Positions 21,861-34,344 of a DNA stretch of 64,000 nucleotides are shown here, piece after piece (position 1 is the first letter of the stretch; every line of letters starts with the position of its first letter). The position numbers and the translations under genes were made by a program. This DNA comes from Episyrphus balteatus (lineage: Eukaryota > Arthropoda > Insecta > Diptera > Syrphidae): assembly GCF_945859705.1 (NCBI RefSeq), contig NC_079136.1, positions 41,821,307 through 41,885,306 of the forward strand, written 5' to 3'. A model generated the notes under the pieces. The model had not been told where the DNA came from, ran no database searches, and saw only the letters and a program-made list of their open reading frames with translations.

Positions 21861-22539
21861 AAAGCTGAAACACAATCACGCTTCAGGGCGTCGCTTCGTT
21901 GCGTTACGTTGAGAAATCCTCAAAGCGCGCTTCTGTCACTTTGACTTTGAACAGCTGATTGCAACATAAAATCTGCTGTCAAATAAAAAAAACAGTCACT
22001 CACAAAATTATTGGGCCAAGTCTTTATCTTAATTTAATTGTGGAAAAATGAAAAAGGATATTAATGTGTTTAAAAAATGCATAGAAATTTGTTTATTCTT
22101 TAATCCTATAGTTATAAAAACAAAACCAATCAAAATATATTGTTTTTAACAATAAAACTCAGTCTAAAACATCATTAAATTTTTTTTGTCTTTAATACGT
22201 AAATTGTTTTGATTTAAAATATCTCGATGTCGTTTTTTTTGTGCAAAATCTATATAGAGAAATTAAAAAACACACATAGTTTTGCAATAATTTATTTTTT
22301 TTTATTCACATTTGGCGCAATAATAATGTGGGTGACTGTAACTATGTCTGTTAAATGTCAGAAAGCGAGCAAAAGTTCAGTCTGGTTTAACTTTTGCTCG
22401 CTTTGTTACGTTTCCTTACGTTTGTCAAAAAAAGCGTACGTAAGAAAAGCGTCATTGTGTGAGGATACACAGATTTCCTATAGTTGAACTTTTCGCAGTT
22501 GTCAAAATCGACGGCAAAGCGTGATTGTGTTTCAGCTTT
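21861..22539. mobile_element. 679-bp non-coding element with perfect 23-bp inverted ends
   Basis: AAAGCTGAAACACAATCACG plus CTT at 21861-21883 is exactly complementary to 22517-22539. A second inverted pair based on AAAGCGAGCAAAAGTT lies at 22363-22404. No clear target duplication is seen. The right end is 170 bp upstream of the Ipp start codon, so it could contribute to that gene's promoter or 5' UTR. Confidence 0.7.
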
Positions 22540-22708
22540 TATGTTCTCCTCTTTTTGCTTGATTTTCTAATTAAATTTGCAAAAAAAAAAATACTTAATT
22601 GCAGTTGGGCTTCCTCTGCATGAAGAAACTGAAAACTTCTGCACTTTATTCATAATTTTGTTTGATTTGTGTTGAAGAAGTCTTCGAAAAGAATTCCATT
22701 GCAAAATT

Positions 22709-25700
22709 ATGTCGAAAAATTTACTTAAAAGTCTAATAAATGTTACCGAAAGGGCTGCCAATATTGCAAGAGCCTGTCGTGCAAATGCTGACCTTTTAGC
22801 TTTGCTTATACAAGAAAAATCATCCGACGAAGCTAATCCGAGATTTGTTCATGATTTTAAAACCTTGGCAGATGTTCTTATACAAGAAACTGTCCGACAT
22901 TATATTGGAAATGAGGTAATTTTAATGGAATTTTTAATTATCTGGGATTTCTCTTCACTCTTTTATTGATTAGTTTCCAGAAATGAAAGATCATATAAAA
23001 GGCGAAGAATCGTCGTCATTTACAAATAAAATAGGAGAGACTGTGACTGTTGAGATAGGAGAGACACCAACCGAGACAGCTGATTGTCTGGAAAAGGTTC
23101 TCGATGGCAATCGATCGGCAGCTGATGTCCTTGCTGAAGAAGTGCATAGATTTGTTAACTATGCCGACCAAGTGGGAGACTTACCCGATTTACCAGACGA
23201 TTTGGACTACAACGACATTGGCATTTGGATCGATCCAATTGGTAAGTCGGATTGGGTAAAATCAATAAATTCCCATACTCACTCATTATGCAGTAGAAGT
23301 AGAATCTATTTAGCGTATAATTTGCTATTTTAACCTTTGTTTACAATTTTGTAGGTATATTAATAATTCTTTCTTACTAAATGAGTAAGTTAGTGGTTAA
23401 AAGTCCAGTGCATTTATAATTTGACCCAGCAGTTTATACCACCCCAAATTTTTTTTGCTCATTCGATACAGTATTGGCTGAATATCATTACCCTGATTTT
23501 TCGCACTCGCGAAATTCACCTTTCGGCCGCCATTTTGGATTTTAGTTTTTGTTGAATATCTCGATTTCTATTTATCCTACATAAAAGTTGTGTATACAAG
23601 AAACGTAGGCAATCAAATTTCGCATCTTTTATGTTCAGAACACTTTTTCGATATTCTGAATATTAAAAAAGTTACAAGCCAACAAAGTAAAAAAAAAAAT
23701 AGAAAAAAGTGACAATTTTAAAGTTTTGAGCACTTTTTATAAAAATTATGAAAAAACCTTCCGAGATAAGATTATTCACCTTAAAATTCTCTACAACTCT
23801 GCTATATAACTTTTTTTTCTATCGCTATAAATACAAAAGTTATTAATACTTTTTTTTTGTTAAAAATGCTCTTTTTTGTTTGTTTTTTATCTTTACTTTT
23901 TTCTTAATTTTTTTTTTACCAAATCTTGAATTTTAAATGGTTAGTGAGTATTTTATAGCTTTATGTTACAAGAAAAAATTCAAGACCTGCAATTTTTTTA
24001 TATTTAAGTCTCTTCATTGCGTAAAAAAGGGGTATTTTTTACCAAAAAAGTATTAATAACTTTAATTATTAGAGCGATACAAAAAAAAAATTGTATAGCA
24101 GAGTTGTAGAGAATTTTAAGGCGAATAATCTTTTCTTGATACAATTTTTCATAATTTTGATAAAGTGCTCAAATCTTTAAAATTGTCAGTTTCTTCCTTT
24201 TTTTTTTTGGCTTGTAACTTTTTTAATCAGAATATCGAAAAAGTGTTCTGAACATAAAAGACGCGAAATTTGATTGCCTACGTTTCTTGTATACACAACT
24301 TTTATGTAGCATAAATAGAAATCGAGATATTCAACAAAAACTAAAATCCAAGATGGCGGTCGAAAGGTGAATTTCGCGAGTGCAAAAAATCAGGGTAATG
24401 ATATTCAGCCAATGCTCTATTCTATCGAATGAGCAAAACAAATTTGGGGGTGGTACAAACTGCTGGGCCGCCCATGTATGAACATCATAAATGCACTGGA
24501 CTAAAAGCCCTGATTCTTCAATCGTCAGTTAGACTATCAGAATAAAAAACGCTTATTCGTAGGTAAAAACCTAGAATCTGAATCTGGATTTTTATCAAGA
24601 TTCACGCATACAAACACACGCACTTTCACACACACTCCTCTGTTTGACATGTATCTGAACATTTGTTGTTGTTTTATTTTTTTTATACGCACAGATTTCG
24701 TACACAATTACAAAACTAGATTTCATATTCTGAGATTTTTACACAAAAATTTCAAAAGTCAATAGAAAACGACATAAGGTTTATCTGGCTAATGAAAAAT
24801 TGGGTTTTAATCTAATTTTCAAGTTTAACATTTGGTGGAAGACTATTGAAAATGTGTATAACATATTATTTTGTGTTCTATTATTTATAAAAAATGGTAA
24901 GTGAAAATCATTATTAGGGGTTTGTGTATGCTTTTCATACGCACATTGATGCTGCATTTGTAATCATAATCATTAATAATATTGAAAGTTCATAGGCTGG
25001 AGTTTTACCTATTTCACGAAGACCAACCCGATCATCAGACTCCTTTTATTGGTGCTAAGTCGCTTATGTTCAATTAATTTTGAAAATTGCTACAACAGGG
25101 CCTTAACTCACAACCGCACAGTGTTACAAATCGCTCATCTAGCGAAATTTAATTAAAAGCCGGTTTTATGTGGAGTTAATACCTTGTACTAAGTAAGTGT
25201 GCTTAAATTTTTGGATGGGAATAATGCAAACAAAAAATTACTGATCTTAAAGTTGGAATTTGTGATTTTTTGAGGTAAAATTGAGGTTTAAAGGTGCTTT
25301 AGTTACTCCGGTTTTATAAGTGTTTTTTATCTGTTATTGAAGATTTTGTATGATTTTTATTAAATATAATATAGGAGTATATAAATTTAAGCAGTTTAAG
25401 TTTCGCAACTGAAACGGACCATGTCAAAAAAAGAAAAAAATTCAAATCTAGTGCCAAAATCTTGACTCTACTAACGTCTTTCATTAGATTGATCCAAAAG
25501 TGTTTCTAATTGATTTAAATTGTCATTTGTTCAAAAAAAAAAAATATTCAACATAAGATTCAATGGAAACGTATTTACTTTAACTCGTTATATCTCCGAA
25601 TTCACTTTTTGTGACTTGGTTCACTTCAGCTCTTAGCCTTTAATGTTCAATACTTTGTTATTGTGCTTAAAAGTTAAAAATCGTGTTTTTTGTGTTAATT

Positions 25701-27491
25701 TTTACATTAAGTGGAGCTTTCGATGAGAATCCATATGTATTTTAAAGCTTTATATGCCATTTAGCTTTAATTTTGCATTTTAACTTGCTGCGCATAACTG
25801 CGACACCCATACATTTTTTTTTTCATTTTCGAACTAGCCTTCCAGAATATGGAAATAAGCAAAAACAAGATTATTAGGATTATAATGTTAATTTGAAGCG
25901 TCTTTGTCTTTTGTGTCGATTTTGTTGCCATTTACAGGTGTATTAAATGATCTGTATGCTTTTTTAAAAATAGTTTTCGAAATTTCAAGAAAACAAATTT
26001 TTTGATGTTTGGGTGTTTTAATTTTAGATTAAATTCCCTGTACCTCCAGAGTGCTAACTTTGCGTACAGAGGCGTCTATTTTTTTTTTTTTTTTTTTTCA
26101 GACACAGAAAGCTTCCAACTAACTCTATGTTTTAAATATCAAAGATCTTTTTTGATGGTGGCACTGTTAATGCCAAAGTTATCGAAAACACCCATATACA
26201 TACATATATTGAACAAAAGAATCCTCGAAACGTTATAATCTGTGAGCGCTTCTAATTATTTTATTCTGCTAGATAAGCGGATTGTCACACTATGCACCGC
26301 TGCAACAAGTTTTCTTTCAATTTGAATTTTTTCCAATATTTTTTATTGACCTGCTTTAAGACATCGCATTTATTTGAATTTTAAATTATTTCCACTGGAG
26401 TAATAACTGATGTTTTCCATCTGTTTGGAAATTTGCCACTTTCAAAAGAATAGTTTATGATATTTAATAATGTAGGACCCACTATTATAAAACTGTCTTT
26501 TATTCTTTATTCATTTAGTTAAAAGTCATTTTTGTTAGGAATGTTTTTAACAATTTTAAAGAGTTAATTATAGAATCTAATTTTTTTAAATTAAAACATG
26601 TTTCATAAAGTCTATTAAACACTACTTGGTATTTCTCTGTTTATTTGATTAAGACTTTTGATAAAGAACTCATTAAATTTATTTGCAATCACTTTATTGT
26701 CTGTTATTTTGTTCCCATTAAATTCAGTAAAAATTAACTTGTATTACTGTCGATTCCAAAACTAAGGTTTTTAAAGTTTTCCTCTTTTTATTCTCAATAT
26801 AATTTATTGTGAATATAATTTCTTTCAGTCATTTATAGATTTTTATTATAACTATTTGTTATTCTTTTGTATTGTAGATGCAACCTCCGAGTACATATCA
26901 GGGGATTCGATTTTTACAAATTTCCCTGGCATCACATCGACTGGACTAGATTGTGTAACTGTCCTAATAGGAGGCTACAGCATAAGCAGCGGCCAACCCA
27001 TGATTGGAGTTGTTTCGCAACCCTTTCATAACAAAATCGATGAGAATGTCTACAAAAGTCTGCTCTTTTGGGGAGTTTCTCTGGAATCCATGGAAGCTCA
27101 CAATTGCCCCGAAGACATTACATTACGACCAAATAATTTAGGGATTTTCTCCACCTCCGAGAATTCAGAACTCCTCCAAAAATGCATGGCTTTGGGATAT
27201 GAATTTGCTTTTTCAGCTGGAGCTGGCCACAAAGCATTAAAAGTCATCACCGGTGAAGTAGATTTGTATTTACTGAGCAAAGGATCAACATTCAAATGGG
27301 ATACTTGTGCTCCACAAGCTATATTAAAGTCACTTGGTGGTAATATATTTGACTATCGAAAGAGTTTAGAAGCTAAAGCACCAATTCCTGTTTCGTATTT
27401 GGATGAGGAGGAAAAATGTAATGCTGGCGGATTGATTGCGGTAAGAAATATGGAACTAATTGAACCTCTTTTAGAACATCTTAGACAATAA
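22709..27491 (+). CDS. Ipp: Inositol polyphosphate 1-phosphatase, join of 22709-22915, 22974-23241 and 26878-27491
   Basis: Three exons give 362 residues; human INPP1 is 399. The enzyme removes the 1-phosphate from inositol 1,4-bisphosphate and 1,3,4-trisphosphate, a cytosolic Mg-dependent, lithium-sensitive step of inositol recycling. Metal-site motifs are visible. They are GEES (79-82), WIDPIDAT (154-161) with S-E following, and WDTCAPQAIL (299-308). The first intron is 58 bp (donor GAG/GTAATT, acceptor GATTAG) in phase 0. The second is 3636 bp (donor GTAAGT, acceptor TTGTAG) and splits the second Asp of DPIDAT between exons. The start at 22709 is the first ATG and gives the typical N-terminal helix. 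The long intron carries a palindrome and a LINE remnant but the coding frame is intact. Confidence 0.95.
23402..24502. mobile_element. 1.1-kb palindromic (foldback) element in Ipp intron 2
   Basis: The terminal repeats are AGTCCAGTGCATTTAT and its complement. The two arms, about 480 bp each, match almost throughout, for example TGTATACAAGAAACGTAGGC at 23590-23610 against its complement near 24285-24304. The loop is roughly 23880-24030. There is no frame of interest. As part of the Ipp pre-mRNA it would form a very long hairpin. Confidence 0.8.
24503..26389. other. Remaining intron 2 of Ipp
   Basis: This is AT-rich intron sequence with simple runs (for example the T run near 26080) and no supported gene. 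The 78-codon frame at 26002-26238 has no recognisable features. Confidence 0.5.
26390..26760 (-). pseudogene. LINE reverse transcriptase remnant in Ipp intron 2
   Basis: The minus strand, across several frames and stops, reads ANKFNEFFIKSL and then LLNIINYSFESGKFPNRWK followed by TSVITPVE. These fit the region just before RT motif 1 in Jockey/CR1/L2-type LINEs. It is heavily mutated and truncated at both ends. Confidence 0.6.
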
Positions 27492-28231
27492 GTTGATTAG
27501 TATAGTTGTTGAATTTATATACAAGAATTTATTTTTAATATTTAAGTTTTATTTAAAATTTTTATTGTAAGGAAATTGAATCTCAGGAAAAATAATCGTC
27601 AAAAGTCTTCTAGCGTACTTAACCATAAAAAAACTGATCTCAAAATCAAAATTTATGCTACGTAATTTATATTTATACATACATATTTTCATTGCAATTG
27701 AATGTCAAGGAGTGTTTATTGTTTAACCCGAAAAAAAAGAGTAGGTACATTTGAAACTTGTTACACTTGAAATTATTAAATAAGTAAGTCCTGTTTTATG
27801 TTTGAACATTTTTATGCAGCTGCGTCGCCTGATTTAATCATATTTTTGTTTAAGAATAAGCATGAAAAAGTGTCGGAGGGAAACAGTACCTATATTTTTA
27901 TTAAATAAGGTATTCAACGACAAAACACAAAACGGCTTAAATCGAACTGAGAAAAATTACCGCAAACAAAAATTTTATTTTTTTACAAATTAAAGAATTA
28001 AACTTAACAATTTTATCAATAAACTAGCTAACCCCTGTTTGGATATAAATTAATATCCAAAAAAAGGATTTGTTTTTTGTAGTGAACATTAACCAATTTA
28101 TTGTAATGCTTTTTAATATACAACATTTTTTGTTTTTCTATCTCTTACATATATGTATAAATAGAGCAGATGGTTTTCCTACAATCGAATAGCCAACATT
28201 TAGTTGAGCATGCGAAAAAAACAAGATTCTC
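27492..28231. other. Ipp 3' flank
   Basis: AT-rich, with an ATTAAA-rich stretch after the Ipp stop. No other gene is seen. Confidence 0.4.
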
Positions 28232-29320
28232 TTAATCAGTACCACATATTTTTAAAGATTGACATTGCGCCTTATTTATGGTTATAGCAAATGCCAGTCT
28301 TCCAAGTTTAGGTTGCTGTATGTTCTGAAGCATTATAATGGGCGCTTCTCTTGCACATAATGTACCATTTACAGTTCTCGAGGTCGCGAAAGAAGTTGGA
28401 CCGATAACATTGACTAACACCAAACGTAAAATAAAAACACTCAGCTTTATTTGATGCACAGTTTAAACACGACCCAAAGCGTCAGCAGAAAAGTTACCAA
28501 AATGCCCTTCAACCGGCTTTCCTTGCTTTCGTCTTTGAAACTTGTTCCCCGATGGGTTCCACGTATTATATTCAAAAACTTCTGAACATAACATTTTCCC
28601 TAATGAATCAGTTTGGCACGACGAAAAAAATGCGGTTAAAGTTTCATGCGGTGGTTCCGCTGCTCTTGAAACCGCATTTTCAGGTGTAAAATATACACCT
28701 CCATTTTCCCATATACACTGCTAAATGAAGAACCGCTGGATACCTTTCATATATTTGAAATTAAAAAAAAATCGCCAAACTGCTTCGTTATTGCTTATGT
28801 AGCGTCCCATTTGATAAATAGTGATATCATCATTTCTTTCAACAGATTCTAATGCAAAGTAAGCCCTCGCGCCCTTTTCTCACATATTTGCATATGTATT
28901 CACAGAATTACAACACTCGACGTTTATCTGGGTTTTGAATGTCTTGGATAATAGCGGTGAATATGGGCCAATCCACTGATTGTCAACTTCAAAGTTCACA
29001 TTTTTCATTTTCACGATCGTTGATTTTCCATTGTCTTCAGTGGAACGCCTACGATACAAAGGGAATTCCTCATTGCCAGTAACTGTTTCTGATATCAAAG
29101 CTCTTGGGTAACGTTTCGAACATTTTCCATCAATCATACATGGGGAAATACTATATTTATTGCTCCATATGGTGAAGCATATTTTTTACAACAATCGCGA
29201 ACAATTCTGGATCAATCGTAATATCAGGAAGCTCCGCTGATATGATATCGATATTATTTGCTGCAATTTTATTCACTAGACAAACTGTGGGCTACTCCTC
29301 AGATCGAGCTTCTTTTGATT
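28232..29320 (-). pseudogene. Helitron Rep/helicase remnant
   Basis: The minus strand read from 29320 downward gives, over several frames, pieces in the order of a Helitron protein. They are IDPELFAIV, then MIDGKCSKRYPRALISETV, DDITIYQMGRYISNNEAVWR, TLTAFFSSCQTDSLGK, NPSGNKFQRRKQGKPVEG, LVNVIGPTSFATSRTVNG, and finally GRLAFAITINKAQCQSLK from the last part of the Pif1-type helicase. The stretch between TVNG and the helicase end is deleted, so most helicase motifs are gone. Stop codons and frame breaks are present. Terminal TC and CTRR signals were not located. Confidence 0.85.
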
Positions 29321-31300
29321 AAAACGAATAAAATTTAATCGCCCTTTTTATTTTTGCATACGTATCCACAGCATATTTATGAAACAATCTCCGACACAAC
29401 AAAATCTGGTTTAGTTTATTTCTGCGAACCATTTACCTGCTCCCATAAAAGTTCATTGCACTGACTTTTTAATCAGATTCCAAGCCTATAATGAAAATAA
29501 ATAAAAGAAAATTTCAGTAACATGGATCAAATTTTTGCACCACTATAGTAAAAACAGCAAAGATAAATACACTATAGTCACTTTGCTTTTTCGAAAATCC
29601 CTTTGAGTTGAGCGATTCTCCCAATTCAATTTTACCTCGGTAAAACCCTTTGATTAAAATTATAAGTTATTTCAAAGTCCCAATTCAAAAGAAAACTGTC
29701 TTTATTTTAAAACCCTGTTTATATTAATTTGTTTACTACTTACCACGATAAGTTCCTTTGAATATTGTTGAAAATTATTTGTTTTACTCAAAATTAGGCT
29801 TTAAACGATAATAATAATTTTGAAAGCCTGTCTTAATAAATTTGTTTATAAATTAAGCTTAGTTAAAAATGTTAAAAAGGGAGAGTGTTCCTTCACTCGT
29901 ACAAATTGACAGCTATGTCAAGATGGGAGAAAAGGTATTATTTTTTATACAAACCATCTACATATTAATACCTTTCAAACAAACAAACTCTCTTTTATAT
30001 ACATATAAGATATACAGTGGTGGCCAAAATGATAAGAGTGAAACCAATTTTTTTCCTATTATTTTGCATTTTATTGTCGATTTATGATTATAAAAATTAT
30101 TTTATCAAGCTCAAAGAAAAATAACTTTGCTACCAAATTAAATTCGGTCAAAACGTTTTAAGATTTGGTTAAAAGAAATCGTTATTAAAGATTGTAACGT
30201 CTTCGTATTTATTTACAAATTTGGATTTTCACTCCTCTTTTAACTTTATATTTATTCTTTTAATTAAGCATTACTGTGAACACTATACATTAATATATCC
30301 TTAAAAATGTTCGTTAAAACGCTATTCTAAATGTATCCTTAGACACGGTTCGCGTTATAACTGTTTAAAACAAATTCTTTTGTTACCGTCAAATCTTTAA
30401 GATTTATAGTTTCAACAAAAGCTTAATTAGTTTTGTTGGTAAAAAAAATACCTTAAATTCAAAAATATTCAAATTAAAAAAATTAGAAATTGCTATTCAG
30501 TCCGTAGTGTAAGTTATAACTGGAGTTAAAGATGAATTTCTCAGGAATTTCTCAGGCACTCAGAGTCGGCAACATGTATGCAAAATGAGACACAAAAAAT
30601 GGGGATTCAATGTAGCTTCATATTATGCTTCATGGGCAGAACATATACGTAAAATGTTTCACTCACCGGGAAAGAAGGAAACAAAAAGTCTTAACGGAAG
30701 CAGATAATTTTAAGAGAGAGTCAGATTAACCTTTTTTTTTTCAATTTATTTTGTTAATGTTGTCACAATTATTTATATTGACTTATAGTTTTTTTTTTCA
30801 CTTTATTACACTATGAAATTTATTTGAGCGTAATTGAAAAATTAGACAATTCTGCCAAATAAGTAGTGCTTTCGATTTATGACAAAACTGATATTAATGG
30901 GCACAGTGAATGTTCTTAAAAGAAAGAAAAATGCGGGAGAGAAATAGGACACACGTCTGAATAGTCTAGGAATTACTCGAAAAGTGGGCCCTCCGGTACT
31001 ATAAGCTGCTGGTAGAGGGTGTTAGCCACTTGGGCTATCCTATAGTAGATTCCTTCTGGATTATTTTGATTTTCTTTGTAATTCCGTATGGTTTTCTTAT
31101 ATTAGGTCTTTTTACCAAGACAATTCGTTAGAACATGAAACGCGGTCTGGATTTTTAAACATAACCGCATAGAAAAAAATCACCGATTCTATTTCTTTCT
31201 TATCTGGTTGTATCCCTTCCTTTGATATTACGTATCTTAAATATTAGGTTTCTTATTTGTCTTGCCTCAATTCTAATTTATTTTGTATTTATTTCTTAAA
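29321..31300. other. Repeat-derived spacer, possible Tc1-like end at 30017
   Basis: TATACAGTGGTGGCCAAAAT at 30013-30032 resembles the outer end of Tc1-type transposons next to a TA, but no matching opposite end or transposase was found. No gene is supported in the remainder. Confidence 0.35.
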
Positions 31301-31309
31301 AAAACTCCC

Positions 31310-31830
31310 TTAATATTTGTATGTGTTCTGCAACTGTTTCTGTAGAAATTATGATATCGTCTAAATAGATTGCTTTTTTTTTCTGCTCGAATGAGATCTT
31401 CAAACACTTAATTGATAAACCGCTGGAATGTCGAAGAAGCATTCCTAAGAACAAATGACATTTTTAGAAACTCATATTACCCTAACGGGCCTAACGCCAC
31501 AAATGAGGTATACTTAATCGATTCTTTTTCCATTCTTACATGATAGAATGCACTTTTCAAATCTAAAAGTGAGAATATCTGCTTGTTAGCCAATCTATCC
31601 AAAAGATCATCAATCAAAGGCAACGGATAAATTTTCTTTCAAAGTCATTTTATTAAGTGTCCTATAAAATCGACACAGAGTCGTTTTTTTTTTTAACTGT
31701 GGGAGAGGCATACTCCGACTTACTTGTTCTGATTACGCCTGATTCTACTAATTCATCTGATATATGTACCTTTTGCATTTGTGCTTTTTCTAAATAAGAC
31801 AATCTTCTGGGTGGGCAATGTAAAGTCTTT
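31310..31830 (-). pseudogene. Ty3/gypsy reverse transcriptase remnant
   Basis: On the minus strand, across frameshifts, these segments appear in order: RRLSYLEKAQMQKV, ELVESGVIRTSKSEYASP, YPLPLIDDLLDRL-like, FSLLDLKSAFYHVRMEKES, IKYTSFV, YEFLKMSF, and YLDDIIIST containing the catalytic YLDD box. The pattern is diagnostic for Ty3/gypsy RT. Internal stops show it is dead. Confidence 0.85.
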
Positions 31831-32156
31831 TCATTTGTGTAGGGAACGTTTTCTTAGTTTTTAATAATATAAATTTGAGTTTTATTAGTTCAGAACAAAA
31901 AAATATTATTTAGTAATTTCTCATTTTACAAAGACAAATTGCGGTTGTCTTTTATAGAGTGAATTTCAAAAGAAAAAGATGAAAGGATCAAAAACAAAAC
32001 TTAATAATAAAAGAGAGAATTAGGGAACATGGCTGGCACTCTTAATTTTGTGTTGTTCTTTGTCTTAGTGCGTTTCCATTCCCACATTTGTTAATCTAAG
32101 TTTGATTTTATAATCATTTCGGGACGTTTGCAGTACACAAAATCTTTATATAACTC

Positions 32157-32640
32157 TTAAAACATGTCCTTTTCTTCAAAAGACAGATTTTTATTATCAG
32201 AAAAATCTATTTCATTTAAATTTAGTTCAATTTCTATGTTCATTAGATTGTTACATTCATTTTGATACTCATTTTTACTAACATTTTTATATTCTTTTTC
32301 ATTTTTACTTATTATTTGCTTTATAACTTCGATATTTTTGTGTAATCTTAAATTTGCAGATTTCATAAAATCTCTTCCTAATATAGCTGCAACTCTCATA
32401 GTATCATCATCTACCACAAACATGTTTGATTTTATTTCATAAATGATAACTACTGTAACACAACCAATAAAATTTTTAGTAAACTTTTATTTATACCCAT
32501 AATTTTTAAATTATTACAGTTTTCATTACACTTTTGAATGAAATTTTTTGGAACAAACCTGTTGTCGTATAATACTTATTGAGCTGCCAGTATCTAGAAG
32601 GGTACCCGTCCCACACCATTGGTTGCTCGTCGTGATGTTG
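32157..32640 (-). pseudogene. Ty3/gypsy aspartic protease remnant
   Basis: The catalytic motif LLDTGSSISII lies near 32600. After frame breaks the flap and second half follow, with FVVDDDTMRVAAILGRDFM in an 88-codon frame at 32423-32157. The distance and order fit a retroviral-type protease of the gypsy group, and RT follows downstream on the same strand. Confidence 0.75.
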
Positions 32641-32679
32641 ATGGGACGGCAATATCAGCTTCTATTTTTTGTATGGACT

Positions 32680-33140
32680 CCTTGTTTGCCTTTATAAACA
32701 AAGCTCTATTTTGTATGTTTTTTACTTTATTTATTTTGAGAGACATGTTTGGGTTTTATCATTGTTTTGGTTAACTTTAGGTCTTATTACAATACATTCA
32801 CTTCTCTCCTTCTCCTTTACCACTTGTGCAAACGATATTGAGGGGGTAGGGGACTGGTTATTTTGATTAGGAGCGGGAGAGTCACCCACTGCTTCTACAC
32901 TACCACCATTTAAAGATTTTGGTATTGAATTAATAGCATCTTTTAATTCAATGCTCACTTTAGCTATAAAAGATAGCTTTTCACAAATGATTTTAAACAT
33001 ATTGTTGCAGTCAGTGCAAAAATATTTCATGCCAACAATGGTATCGAGCATTTTAACGTCATATTCAGACATATAACCACATTTTGGATGGAACTTTTTT
33101 CCAAATACACCACTGAACTTTACAACAGTTGCTTGTTTAG
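32680..33140 (-). pseudogene. PHD-like zinc finger ORF1 fragment, probably from a LINE
   Basis: The minus strand reads FHPKCGYMSEYDVKMLD and KYFCTDCNNMF, the second half of a PHD-type finger. An amphipathic stretch follows, then SFAQVVKEKER. This layout is known from ORF1 proteins of CR1/Jockey-type insect LINEs. It sits between the gag and protease pieces of the gypsy remnant, so it is likely a later insertion. Confidence 0.5.
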
Positions 33141-33289
33141 CTTACCGTTTGTTTTAACATTTAAATCAGTTATTTCTTTACTAATTATAATCTTAAAGTT
33201 AATAAAAATACACAAATAAGCACGTTTACAAACTTTAAAAATGTTATACTACTTAATTGCGATAAGAGCGTATTTATAAAACACGTTCG

Positions 33290-33709
33290 TTAACTGAGAG
33301 AGATATCACTTCCAATGCACTGCATTCTTGCCTGCGACTTCAAGTTTATGTCAGGAATAGCCTCGATGAGATCATCAAGCAACTCTTCTTCTTCCAATGG
33401 CAACTTATTGGCACCTATGGTCATGTCATATAAGTATTTTTGGAACATTTCCATCGGCTGCCACTTCCTTTCTTTATAAGATCTCTTCAGCATCAATCGG
33501 CTTTCCTTGGTCGTGAACATCTTAGTCATTTCCTTCAGTATCTCATCTGTCGTCATTTGAACAAGATCGGTTTTTGAATGGAAACATTTTAGTGCGTTAC
33601 CCTTCAACCGACAAGACATCAATATCCTGGCACTCCCATCATCTAATTTGTATACTTCAATTACATTTTTTAGTTGCGTCATCCAATGAGAAAAACAATT
33701 CCCACACAA
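33290..33709 (-). pseudogene. Ty3/gypsy gag (capsid) remnant
   Basis: The 139-codon frame contains HWMTQLKNVIEVYKLDDG, ARILMSCRLKGNALKCFHSK and KLPLEEEELLDDLIEAIPD, the usual order in gypsy-type capsid regions. The zinc knuckles expected after it are missing, where the PHD-like segment lies. Confidence 0.75.
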
Positions 33710-33849
33710 TTTACTTCATTTACTGATGATCTATATATCACGACTTGTTCGTCTGAATACTTATGTTCGGCTGACTGAAAGGTACAAAAAAATTAATTAC
33801 GAAAATGAACATTCTCCAATTTTAATATACATATATGTACTACGAAATG

Positions 33850-34261
33850 GGTGCAATTCCGTCACATGGAATATGTGGGTTATAAGAACTCCATATTCGA
33901 CAATTTTGTTTGTTAATGCTGCCGTTTAGATCGAAATACGCCTCGTCAGACATAAAAAGACAGTTCAATATGTTTTCATCATTTGAAGCATCTTCTGGAA
34001 AATCGAAAAGTCGGCTGGGTTCAATTTGTTGGCCATTTGAATTTTGTATGGGAATAAGGCCAAATCATTGTAAATAATTGACTGCAATGAGTGTCTGCTT
34101 ACACCCATTGAAGCAGATAAGCTTCTTGTTGAAACTCTTGGATTGTTCTCTATGGCTACAGCTACAACAGCGATTGTTTCTTCTGTTCTAACTGTAGGAT
34201 TTCGATGATAAGGTCTTCTTTGGACTGTCACTTGTTTGGCAAAATTATTGATCAGCCTCAT
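33850..34261 (-). pseudogene. Tc1/mariner-superfamily (Tc3-like) transposase remnant
   Basis: The frame 34261-33965 carries the helix-turn-helix region (RTEETIAVVAVAIENNPRVS, then RHSLQSIIYNDLALFPYKIQ). After a deletion the next segment reads FMSDEAYFDLNGSINKQNC and RIWSSYNPH, the conserved block containing a catalytic Asp. The last DDE residue and the termini were not found. Confidence 0.8.
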
Positions 34262-34344
34262 TATGGTCCATCAAGCTGTTGGATTTTATTGTAAAATATA
34301 CTTTATAATTAAATAAAAAGACTTTGGTTTTAACCACTAAGTGG

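Larger units (their letters stand above)
31300..33720 (-). mobile_element. Degenerate Ty3/gypsy LTR retrotransposon (gag, protease, RT)
   Basis: Three pol/gag pieces lie in the right order on the minus strand: gag at 33709-33290, protease at 32640-32330 and RT at 31830-31310. All contain breaks. A foreign LINE-like segment interrupts the gag-protease interval. No integrase was recognised below 31300, and no matching LTR pair was found. Confidence 0.75.

Noticed and set aside
30540..30710. Possible Tc1 transposase fragment downstream of the CAGTGGTGGCC end
   Set aside because: Translations in all frames gave no secure transposase motif, so only the end-like sequence is noted.
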